The translations under genes were made by a program, and so were the position numbers. Of a stretch of 24,985 nt of DNA, positions 1-7,477 are shown piece by piece (positions within the stretch are counted from its first letter, which is position 1; every line of letters starts with the position of its first letter). Source of the DNA: DAOTWY01 sp003696565 (GTDB lineage: Bacteria; Chloroflexota; Anaerolineae; Aggregatilineales; Phototrophicaceae); NCBI GenBank assembly GCA_034435635.1, contig DAOTWY010000085.1:1-24985 (forward strand). Direction: 5' to 3'. The notes beneath the pieces were generated by a model. The model did not search any database and had not been told where the DNA came from. It saw nothing but the letters and a program-made list of their open reading frames with translations.

Positions 1-37
1 CTGTCAGTCATTCTACGATTTTAGCAGAAAGGAGAAG

Positions 38-75
38 CGGCTTCCTCCACCCGCTAAAGCAGGTGGTTTCCGCCG
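38..75 (+). other. Imperfect stem-loop just upstream of the secreted-protein gene
   Basis: CCACC (47-51) pairs with GGTGG (62-66), GC (53-54) with GC (59-60) around a TAAA loop, and an outer CGGC (38-41) with GCCG (72-75) across a symmetric internal loop. No T-run follows, so it is not a typical intrinsic terminator. It lies between a purine-rich AAAGGAGA at 28-35 and the ATG at 86, so it may shape the 5' leader of the next gene or be the end of an upstream transcript. Confidence 0.35.
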
Positions 76-85
76 CATAATTTCG

Positions 86-1789
86 ATGAAAAAAAATGTG
101 CTTTTCCTATTCATACTATTACTATGGGGAGGGATACAACCCGCCACCGCCGCCCCCATCAATCAGGGGATCAGTGTCACGTGTAATAATGGTGTTCGCT
201 TTGATAACGGCGTAGCTGTAACAGTTGTTCAAATGCGCAGCGGATTTAGTTATACCGCTACCGCCATTGGTCTCAATGACTTTGATCCCATTTTGGCGGT
301 TGTGGATGAAAACGGACAAGGTTTGTGTTCTGATGATACCACAGAGGCAGCACGTTTTTCCGTCAATTTACCGACAACCGGGCGTGTTACCCCTTCTTTA
401 CGCACAGCACAAATTGAATTTTCTAATAACAGCGGTATGGATTTTGCGGATATTACGCTAGTCGTCGGCAGCGTTGGTAATCAGCCAGGTGAGTTTGTGC
501 TGGTGTTAGATGGTATGGCACTCACCGTCGATGACAACGCGGGAGACCCCTTCACGGTACAGATCACACCGGACATGATCGCCTCTGGAATACCCGTCAC
601 CACTTATATGATCTCAGTTGTGCAAGGGTTTGATCCGCTAATTGCTTTGATTGACCAAGATTATAATTTATTAGTGGACAATGACGGTAATCCTATTACC
701 TGTGATGATGCCGGCAATGTATCTAATTGCTGGGGCGATTCCGCCTCATTAGCAAACTCGTCTGTTTCCCGCCCAGATGGACGCACGCTTGCCGGTGGAC
801 AGTACGATGCCATGCTATCTATTCCACTACAAACTGATATGGAAGGGAGTTATCTCAATTTTCTGATGCGGAGCTATGAGATGAGCAGCCTCGGTAACTA
901 TGTCATCGCCTTTCATATAGGGACGGGTGCCGGAACAGGTGCCAGTAACACACCGGGCAATAATCTCCCCACCGTCCCATCAGGCAATGCTACCCCGTCA
1001 AACGAGGTATTATCTAACAGCGGTATGACTGTCACATGTGCTGATGGATCTACGTTTGAAAACGGCGTGCCGATTACTGTGATACAAATGCGTGCCGGTT
1101 ATAGCTATACAGCAACCGCCATTGGCTTAAATGGTTTTGATCCGGTCTTGGCAGTGTTAGATGAAAACGGGAATGGATTATGCAACGATGATAATGCTGA
1201 TGCCGCAGATTTTAGTGCAAACCTGCCCACAACCGGGCAAATTTCTCCCTCTTTAAATACAGCACAAATTGAATTTTACAATAACAGCGGCGTAGACTTT
1301 GCGAATATTACGCTGGTAGTTGGGGGACGTAACAGTTCCTCCGGTGAGGTGTTGCTGGTGTTAGATGGTATGGCGTTAACCGTTGATGATAACACGGGCG
1401 ACCCGTTCGGTGTACAAATCACACCGGGTATGATCGCCTCTGGTGTGCCGCTGAGTGTTTATATGATCTCTGTGGTGGATGGATTTGACCCGTTGATTGC
1501 GATGATTAATGAGGATTATGATTTCATCGCAGATAACAACGATAATCTGATCGCCTGCGATGATGCTGGTAATGTATCTAATTGCTGGGGGGATTCTGCT
1601 TCATTGGCGCGTTCATATGTCTCACGCCCAGACGGCAGACGGCTATCCGGCGGGCAATATGATGCCATGCTGTCTTTACCGTTATCACCAGATTTTGCCG
1701 GTTTGAACGCCATTTTCCTCATGCGTAGCTATGAGATGAGTAGCTTAGGGAACTATGTCATCGCGTTCCACCTCGGTATCGGTCAGTAG
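86..1789 (+). CDS. Secreted protein made of two gap-free copies of a 251-residue PPC-like unit
   Basis: 567 residues. An N-terminal signal peptide (MKKN, then a hydrophobic core to about residue 16, cleavage near A22/A23) points to export. Residues 29-279 and 314-564 are two copies that align without a gap at an offset of 285 residues, about 64% identical by eye over the first 72 positions. Each copy has four cysteines at matching places (33, 81, 206, 215 and 318, 366, 491, 500), suggesting disulfides. Within each copy two segments resemble each other: one around FDPILAVVDENG followed by CSDD, and one around FDPLIALID followed by TCDD. These recall pre-peptidase C-terminal (PPC) domains, in which acidic loops follow a 'DP.L.L.D' strand. 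A Gly/Ser/Asn/Pro-rich linker (about 280-313) separates the copies. No catalytic motif is visible. ATG 86 is chosen because it starts the signal peptide; its ribosome site is weak. Function unknown; surface binding is a guess. Confidence 0.85.
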   Translation: MKKNVLFLFILLLWGGIQPATAAPINQGISVTCNNGVRFDNGVAVTVVQMRSGFSYTATAIGLNDFDPILAVVDENGQGLCSDDTTEAARFSVNLPTTGRVTPSLRTAQIEFSNNSGMDFADITLVVGSVGNQPGEFVLVLDGMALTVDDNAGDPFTVQITPDMIASGIPVTTYMISVVQGFDPLIALIDQDYNLLVDNDGNPITCDDAGNVSNCWGDSASLANSSVSRPDGRTLAGGQYDAMLSIPLQTDMEGSYLNFLMRSYEMSSLGNYVIAFHIGTGAGTGASNTPGNNLPTVPSGNATPSNEVLSNSGMTVTCADGSTFENGVPITVIQMRAGYSYTATAIGLNGFDPVLAVLDENGNGLCNDDNADAADFSANLPTTGQISPSLNTAQIEFYNNSGVDFANITLVVGGRNSSSGEVLLVLDGMALTVDDNTGDPFGVQITPGMIASGVPLSVYMISVVDGFDPLIAMINEDYDFIADNNDNLIACDDAGNVSNCWGDSASLARSYVSRPDGRRLSGGQYDAMLSLPLSPDFAGLNAIFLMRSYEMSSLGNYVIAFHLGIGQ

Positions 1790-1803
1790 TTTATAACCCC
1801 AAT

Positions 1804-1831
1804 GTTGCCAAGGGATCAAACCCTTGGCAAC
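1804..1831 (+). terminator. Perfect 11-bp hairpin after the secreted-protein gene
   Basis: GTTGCCAAGGG (1804-1814), loop ATCAAA, CCCTTGGCAAC (1821-1831). The stem begins 15 bases after the stop codon. There is no T-tract on the plus strand, so termination or mRNA 3'-end protection is inferred from position and stem strength only. It also argues that the following gene does not begin at the upstream TTG at 1824, which lies inside the stem. Confidence 0.6.
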
Positions 1832-1934
1832 GCTAGCGTATAGAATTGATCCCCATATATTGTTTACTCAGGTTGTTATTTTCAGGGTATACTTGAAGCA
1901 ACTTGATGGGGCATACAATACTAGGTTGCGGTGT

Positions 1935-2792
1935 ATGGAACGTTTTAAGTTGATGACCTTCAACATTCGAGGCTGTTTTTCAGAAGCAGAAGCACGAAAT
2001 TTATGGGAAAACCGTGCAGAATGCAACGTACAACTTATCCAACGTTACGATCCTGATTTGATTGGCTTTCAAGAAGTGCAAGTGCCTAACGAACAAACGT
2101 ATGCCCAACATCTGCCTATGTATCATACCCGCCCCGGAATCACTGCGAGTACAGAAAAGAAAGCTGGTTGGTTGATGCACAATCCCATTTATTGGAAACA
2201 GTTTGAAAAAGTGCAATGTGGTGGTTTTTTCCTTAGTCCCACACCACACGTTTGGTCAAAGGGGTGGGATGCTGCATACGTTCGCAGCGCAACATGGGCA
2301 ATCTTTCATACAGCCAACCGCGCATTTTTATACATCAACGCACACTTTGATCATATCGGGGAGCAAGCTCGTGTGGAAAGTGCTAAGTTGATTGTCCAAC
2401 AAGCACAGGCAATTGGTGGTGATCTTCCTATTATTATTACAGCTGATTTTAATTCACGCGCATGGGCACCACCAAATGAGGATACACTAGATTATCCCCC
2501 GCCAATTGTTCGTGAATATTTACCCCCTGCTAACACCGTTTATGATGTATTTATGCAGGCAGGCTTTCGGGATACTTACTTGGAAGCAGGGCATATCAAC
2601 CAGCTTGATACAAATACCTATCATGGTTTTATTGGTCAGCAGTTTCCCCCCGTTGCTTTGCGTATTGACTGGATCCTCGTACGTGATGGACGGTTTCCGA
2701 TACATGTTGAGGATTGTGATATTATTCGAGATCATAACGGCGATATTTACCCAAGTGATCATTACCCCGTCATGGCACATTTAGCCATATAA
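1935..2792 (+). CDS. Endonuclease/exonuclease/phosphatase (EEP) family protein
   Basis: 285 residues from ATG 1935; ATG 1953 is an alternative, and the longer frame from 1824 is rejected because it overlaps a hairpin. The EEP (DNase I-like) fold motifs are all present in order: TFNIRG with N10, the metal-binding glutamate in GFQEVQ (E47), NAHFDHIGEQAR (H137, D139), ADFNS (D171, N173), H230, RIDWILV (D245) and the terminal SDHYPV (D275, H276). The NAHFDHIG/RIDWI/SDHYPV set matches the small bacterial subgroup that hydrolyses phosphodiester or phosphomonoester substrates (nucleic acids, sphingomyelin, inositol phosphates); the substrate cannot be told from sequence. There is no signal peptide, so it is probably cytoplasmic. 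No clear Shine-Dalgarno precedes it; a TACAAT at 1914-1919 could be a -10 element giving a very short leader. Length and motifs look intact. Confidence 0.85.
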   Translation: MERFKLMTFNIRGCFSEAEARNLWENRAECNVQLIQRYDPDLIGFQEVQVPNEQTYAQHLPMYHTRPGITASTEKKAGWLMHNPIYWKQFEKVQCGGFFLSPTPHVWSKGWDAAYVRSATWAIFHTANRAFLYINAHFDHIGEQARVESAKLIVQQAQAIGGDLPIIITADFNSRAWAPPNEDTLDYPPPIVREYLPPANTVYDVFMQAGFRDTYLEAGHINQLDTNTYHGFIGQQFPPVALRIDWILVRDGRFPIHVEDCDIIRDHNGDIYPSDHYPVMAHLAI

Positions 2793-2850
2793 TTATTTGT
2801 GATTGGTTAAACGCTTATCGTTACAAAAACATAGGTCAGAAGGTGTTGTT

Positions 2851-3213
2851 ATGGCAGTTGAGCAGGCTCGTCTTGAACCTGGTATTACGTATATTAAGTT
2901 AATTGGTCATGTGACAATAGATGACTTAGCTGAAGCACAAGAGGAAGGGGTTGCCCTTGCCGCATCTGAGCCACAATATGTATTGATAGAGGACCTTTCT
3001 GAATGGCAATATAACACGCCAGACTTTCGGAAGTTGCGGGCTTTAGTTGCGAACGAGCCACATAATTTAATTGGACGTATTATCGTCGCGCAATCAAATA
3101 TTGTGCAATTTATCATCAGAACGCTGAGCGTTGTTATTCGCCAGCATATACACTATGCCCCCACGCTTGAGGCAGGGATCATTAAAGCACGAGAAATTTT
3201 GACAAACTCGTGA
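2851..3213 (+). CDS. Small STAS/SpoIIAA-like protein (paralogue 1)
   Basis: 120 residues starting MAVEQARLEPG. ATG 2851 is chosen because AGAAGG lies about 7 bases upstream; the frame is open back to TTG 2803. The pattern is beta-strand GITYIKLIGHVTIDDL, a helix, strand YVLIEDLS, a helix, strand GRIIVAQSN followed by the hydrophobic helix IVQFIIRTLSVVI, then a short strand and the helix TLEAGIIKAREIL. This matches the STAS/SpoIIAA-like fold in length and order. A second member with the same layout is at 21782-22171. No cofactor motif is visible. It sits 90 bases before the four-PAS kinase, so a role as a signalling adaptor is possible, but that is inferred from position only. Confidence 0.7.
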   Translation: MAVEQARLEPGITYIKLIGHVTIDDLAEAQEEGVALAASEPQYVLIEDLSEWQYNTPDFRKLRALVANEPHNLIGRIIVAQSNIVQFIIRTLSVVIRQHIHYAPTLEAGIIKAREILTNS

Positions 3214-3222
3214 AAAAATATG

Positions 3223-3267
3223 TTGATACTTTTTAAATGTTAATTATCATTCAAATTGTAATATAAT
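3223..3267 (+). promoter_or_regulatory. Candidate promoter(s) for the kinase genes in an AT-rich gap
   Basis: TTGATA (3223-3228), 16 bases, TATCAT (3245-3250) is one candidate. A perfect TATAAT at 3262-3267 without a good -35 is another. The 90-base gap is strongly AT-rich and precedes the TTG-started kinase gene. Confidence 0.4.
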
Positions 3268-3303
3268 AATACTACCATAAATACATCACGAAAGTATTTT
3301 ATT

Positions 3304-5949
3304 TTGAGCGATAGTCAACAGTGGACAGATCGACTTTCACAATTAGGTATTATTGCTAGCTTTGGATTACTGCTGTTTTCCCAACTAGAATTATTTATCT
3401 TGTGCCTCATTTGGATGATTGTTGTCCAAATTGTGTTAAACCGGAGGCAACATCGTTTAGCAAAATGGCTTTTGGTTATCGGTGTTTGGATTATCGCCAC
3501 CCTGTTATCTTTACTCTATGGTATTACCTTAAGTTACTTGGTTAGCCTGGCTGCTGCGTGGGTTGTGTTTAAAAGTGCTGGCTTAGTTGGGTTTGGTGCT
3601 GCCACGTTATTGTCGCTTGTGTTATTCAACTTGCTACGGGCTGCTTATCACTACACTTATTTAACATTGCCGCTCCCATCATTGCACATGGTTTTGGTGG
3701 TGTTGCTAGTGGCAGTTATTGTGATTATTGCCATTCGCACACAGCAAATCACACAAGACACACTTATACAGGATGTACTGGATAGTCAAAACGAATTAGT
3801 TTGCCGCTATTTACCAGATACCACATTAACATATGTTAACCCAGCTTATGCCCGTACATATAACAGCACACCACAAGCATTGATTGGCACACGTTTTATT
3901 GAGCATATCCCGATAAATGAGCGTAAAACTGTGCAGGATTACATTAAAGACCTCATTAAGAATCGACATATTGGTACAATTGAACATGCAACCATTGTTC
4001 AAGGGCAATTGCGCTGGCATCGCTGGTACGATCAGGTGATTAATCATAAGGGGTATATTGAGCTTCAAGGATTCGGATATGACATCACTAAGCAGCACTT
4101 GCTTGCTCAAGAATTGAAACGCAGTGAAGCAAAATATCGTGCGATTGTAGAAGACCTGACTGATTTAGTGTGTCGCTTTACGAAAGATGGACGGCTAACG
4201 TTTGTTAATCAGGCATACTGTGATTATTTCCAAATGAAGCCAGAAGACCTCATCGGCAAAGCGTTTACCCCGCTTATCCCTGAAGAAGATCAAATAAAAG
4301 TTATTCAAAACATCCGTAAAATCAACCGCAATCAACCAGCCATAACACATGAGTATCGGGTCATTTTACCCAATGGTGATATTCGTTGGATTCAATGGAC
4401 AAACCGTCTTATCCTGAGCTACCAGAATGAGCCTTTGGAATTTCAAGGTGTGGGGCGGGATATTACAGTGTTGAAAGAAGCAGAAACCGCCTTAAAGCAA
4501 AGTGAGCTGCGGCTACGTAAAGCATTTGAGAATAACAACGACGCGGTTTTTTTTATTGATCTCAACGGTGTAATTGTAGATTGCAACCCGCGCGCCATCG
4601 AGATGTTAGGCTACGAACGTGATGAAATCATTGGACGATTAGCAACCGCGAGCATGATGCAAGTCGATACACAAGACAGCACGCAAATTTTTCAGCGTCT
4701 CTTGAAGGGGGAAAAAGTGCCTGTTTATGAGCGGTTGTTCCGCCACAAAGACGGGCATATTATCCCAACCGAAATTAACGCTGTTTTGGTGCTTGATGAA
4801 CATGATCGCCCATCGCATATTCAGAGTATCATCCGCGATATTAGCGAACGTAAAGCAGCGGAAAAAATCATCTTGGAGCAAATTAATCAACTTCGTGCAT
4901 TGATGGCAAACATTCCCAACGGAGGGATTGCATTGTTTGATACACAATATCGCCATCTTCAAATCGGCGGCTCTATCTTGACATTTACTGGCTATAATAC
5001 CGAGGATTTAGTTGGTAAAACATTGTTTGAGATGTTCTCACCTATTGTGGTGGAATCCTTATTGCCAATTTATGATGCTGCCCTCAATGGCAAAGACATC
5101 ACGACAGAAATAGATTTTGATGATCGCTTTTATCTCATCTCCGCTCATCCGGTATATAACGATACCAATATCATTACTGGCGGGGTTGTCATCGCTATAG
5201 ATATCACAAAGCGGAAGGAAGCGGAACAAACTGTTGAATATTTGAATAATGAACTCGTCACCTATACCCTGCAATTAGAAAATGCTATCAATGAGTTAAA
5301 GGCATTCTCATATAGTGTTTCTCATGATTTGCGTGCACCTCTACGGGCTATCCGTCGTTTAACTGAAGAACTTTTAGAAGAATATCAGACGCAACTAAGC
5401 AACGAAGTTCGTGATAAGCTCAAACATATCCAACTCAAATTAGAGCAGATGTATAATATTATAAGAGACCTTTTGTCGCTCTCACGGATTTCACACCAAC
5501 CCTTATATATTAAACCAGTTAATCTATCCCATATCGTTCAAGAAATTGTGACATCGCTTCAACAGCAAACGCCTGATTATCATCATACTACTTTTGTTAT
5601 CCAACCAGATTTAATTGCACGATGCGACGAAGGGCTAATCCGCATTATGCTGCAAAATCTGCTAGAAAATGCCTGGAAGTTCACCCGCGAGCGTGCAAAT
5701 GCAAGAATTGAGTTTGGTTCAGTACCACAAAGTCACCCAACGGTTTATTATATAAAAGACAACGGAATCGGATTTGATCCGCAATATGCCGACGATTTAT
5801 TCCACGCATTTCGTAAGTTGCATGTTGGTTATGATGGTTCTGGCATTGGACTAGCGACCGTCCAAAGGATCATTAATCGGCATGGCGGTGAAATCTGGGC
5901 AGAAGCCTCACCTGGAAAAGGTGCAACGTTTTATTTCAAATTACTATGA
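3304..5949 (+). CDS. Membrane-bound four-PAS sensor histidine kinase (Cph1-like core)
   Basis: 881 residues from TTG 3304, with GAAAG about 9 bases upstream; starting at the first ATG (residue 38) would remove the first membrane helix. Hydrophobic segments at about 14-45, 55-80, 82-112 and 128-145 form an N-terminal membrane module. Four PAS/PAC units follow at about 155-265, 275-390, 405-517 and 525-640, each ending in the usual DIT or DIS motif. The kinase has H674 in SHDLRAPLRAI, the N-box N785/N789, DNGIGF (D819) and GSGIGL (G845-G849). The phrases AFSYSVSHDLRAPLRAI, AFRKLH and RHGGEIWAEA are typical of phytochrome/Cph1-type kinases, but no GAF-PHY chromophore region is present. It should autophosphorylate on H674 and pass phosphate to a receiver, most simply the REC domain of the next gene, which starts 12 bases downstream. 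The signal sensed is unknown. Confidence 0.88.
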   Translation: MSDSQQWTDRLSQLGIIASFGLLLFSQLELFILCLIWMIVVQIVLNRRQHRLAKWLLVIGVWIIATLLSLLYGITLSYLVSLAAAWVVFKSAGLVGFGAATLLSLVLFNLLRAAYHYTYLTLPLPSLHMVLVVLLVAVIVIIAIRTQQITQDTLIQDVLDSQNELVCRYLPDTTLTYVNPAYARTYNSTPQALIGTRFIEHIPINERKTVQDYIKDLIKNRHIGTIEHATIVQGQLRWHRWYDQVINHKGYIELQGFGYDITKQHLLAQELKRSEAKYRAIVEDLTDLVCRFTKDGRLTFVNQAYCDYFQMKPEDLIGKAFTPLIPEEDQIKVIQNIRKINRNQPAITHEYRVILPNGDIRWIQWTNRLILSYQNEPLEFQGVGRDITVLKEAETALKQSELRLRKAFENNNDAVFFIDLNGVIVDCNPRAIEMLGYERDEIIGRLATASMMQVDTQDSTQIFQRLLKGEKVPVYERLFRHKDGHIIPTEINAVLVLDEHDRPSHIQSIIRDISERKAAEKIILEQINQLRALMANIPNGGIALFDTQYRHLQIGGSILTFTGYNTEDLVGKTLFEMFSPIVVESLLPIYDAALNGKDITTEIDFDDRFYLISAHPVYNDTNIITGGVVIAIDITKRKEAEQTVEYLNNELVTYTLQLENAINELKAFSYSVSHDLRAPLRAIRRLTEELLEEYQTQLSNEVRDKLKHIQLKLEQMYNIIRDLLSLSRISHQPLYIKPVNLSHIVQEIVTSLQQQTPDYHHTTFVIQPDLIARCDEGLIRIMLQNLLENAWKFTRERANARIEFGSVPQSHPTVYYIKDNGIGFDPQYADDLFHAFRKLHVGYDGSGIGLATVQRIINRHGGEIWAEASPGKGATFYFKLL

Positions 5950-5961
5950 GGCAGGAGCAAC

Positions 5962-7467
5962 ATGGAAATACGTGTACTGATTTTAGAAGATGATGATGAT
6001 GACTTGATTTTGATATTACGGGAGCTGAAAAAAGCCTCATTTCAACCAAATTATCATCGGATTATGACGGAGCAGGAGTTGCGTGCTGCATTGAATAATG
6101 GTCCGTGGGACGTTGCCATTATTGATTATTACCTGCCAGGGTTTAGTGGTCAAGCCGCCTTAAAGATCATTCAAGAAAGCAATAAAAATATTCCTTGTAT
6201 TGTGGTTTCCGGTGCTATCTCTGAAGAAGAAGCTATTACGATGATGCGTAATGGTTCATCAGATTATGTTTTTAAGGATCGCATTGGACGGTTAGGGCAA
6301 TCGGTTCAATATGCTCTTAAGGAGCGTGCCATAGAAGCTGAACGCCAACGTGCGCTTGAAAACCTCAAAAGTTCAGAAGCAAAATTCCGCGCTATTTATG
6401 AGCACGCCTTGGATGGCATGATTTTAATTGACCTCCAAACCGCGACTATCATCGACATCAACCCAATGATTACTGTGTTGCTGTACTATGAGCCAATTGA
6501 TTTAATCGGTCAATCCGTTGAGACCATCTTCCCGAAAGAGTTGACAGCGGATTATCAAGAAGTGTTGCAGCTTTTAAAGACTAACAGCCCCACCACACTC
6601 ACCCAACTGTGCCGCCGTAAAGATGATGTTTTTATCCCGTTTGATGTCAACGCGACTGTAATTCCCTGGGGAGATCAGCGGGTGATTCTTGTGACGATAC
6701 GCGATATTACTGACCGGTTACAATTTCAAATGGCGGTAGACATTGCTGATGATTATCATGCGCGATGGGAACACGAACGTGAGTTAGTCACCTTGAAGTC
6801 ACGGTTTGTGTCGATGGTATCACACGAGTTCCGCACACCGCTTAGTTCTATTCAACTATCCGTTGATATGTTAGAACGATATTATGACCGTATGACATCC
6901 GAAAAACGTGCTGAACGCTTCCGCACCATCCGCCAAGAGATTCAACGGATGGACCGTCTGATTGAAGACGTACTGTTAGTTGGCAAATCAGAAACGGGTG
7001 CAATCCAGCCATCACGGAAGATGATTAACTTGGTCGAATTTTGTGAAAAGACATTTCAGCATATCCAAGATCAACTGGGAAAGCAGCATCATATGGTGTT
7101 TGAAGCGAATCAAGATGTCATCAACGCTTCTGTAGACCCTAATTTGCTCCGGCACACGTTGGATAACTTGTTAACCAATGCCATTAAATATACGCCTCCC
7201 GGTGGGGATATTCAGTTTCATTTACATATGAATGGGGAAAATAATTGTCAGATAATTATCACCGATAGCGGCATTGGTATTCCTAAAGCAGATCAAGATC
7301 GGATATTCAGCAGTTTTTTCCGTGCTAGCAATGTGGCGGAACGCAAAGGCACAGGGTTGGGGTTATCTATCGCCAAGCAAATGGTGGAATTACATGGAGG
7401 AACCATCGAATTTAAGAGTGAGGAAGGTAAAGGGACAACCTTCACCATCACCCTTCCCTGCGCATAA
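5962..7467 (+). CDS. Response receiver-PAS-histidine kinase hybrid
   Basis: 501 residues, with AGGAG (5953-5957) four bases before ATG. Residues 1-125 form a receiver domain with an acidic pocket (E9, D10-D14), phospho-acceptor D55 in IIDYYLPG, S83 and K105. It resembles Rcp1-type receivers that partner Cph1-like kinases. A PAS domain spans about 138-252, ending TIRDIT. A short coiled linker leads to a HisKA domain with H288 in SHEFRTPLSSI, then an ATPase domain with N-box N406 in LLTNAIKYTP, DSGIGI (D435) and GTGLGL (G463-G467). It is soluble: no membrane helix. The layout fits a two-step relay in which phosphorylation of D55 by the upstream kinase tunes this kinase, whose own target lies outside the window. 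No DNA-binding domain is present. It is almost certainly co-transcribed with the kinase upstream. Confidence 0.88.
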   Translation: MEIRVLILEDDDDDLILILRELKKASFQPNYHRIMTEQELRAALNNGPWDVAIIDYYLPGFSGQAALKIIQESNKNIPCIVVSGAISEEEAITMMRNGSSDYVFKDRIGRLGQSVQYALKERAIEAERQRALENLKSSEAKFRAIYEHALDGMILIDLQTATIIDINPMITVLLYYEPIDLIGQSVETIFPKELTADYQEVLQLLKTNSPTTLTQLCRRKDDVFIPFDVNATVIPWGDQRVILVTIRDITDRLQFQMAVDIADDYHARWEHERELVTLKSRFVSMVSHEFRTPLSSIQLSVDMLERYYDRMTSEKRAERFRTIRQEIQRMDRLIEDVLLVGKSETGAIQPSRKMINLVEFCEKTFQHIQDQLGKQHHMVFEANQDVINASVDPNLLRHTLDNLLTNAIKYTPPGGDIQFHLHMNGENNCQIIITDSGIGIPKADQDRIFSSFFRASNVAERKGTGLGLSIAKQMVELHGGTIEFKSEEGKGTTFTITLPCA

Positions 7468-7477
7468 ATCGAATTTT

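Noticed and set aside
1824..1934. Longer start of the EEP hydrolase at TTG 1824
   Set aside because: The codon lies inside a perfect terminator-like stem, and the added residues do not resemble the family, whose fold begins at MTFNIRG.
7274..7477. N-terminal extension of the NACHT protein into the kinase gene
   Set aside because: It overlaps the conserved ATPase domain of the kinase in another frame and gives unrelated sequence.
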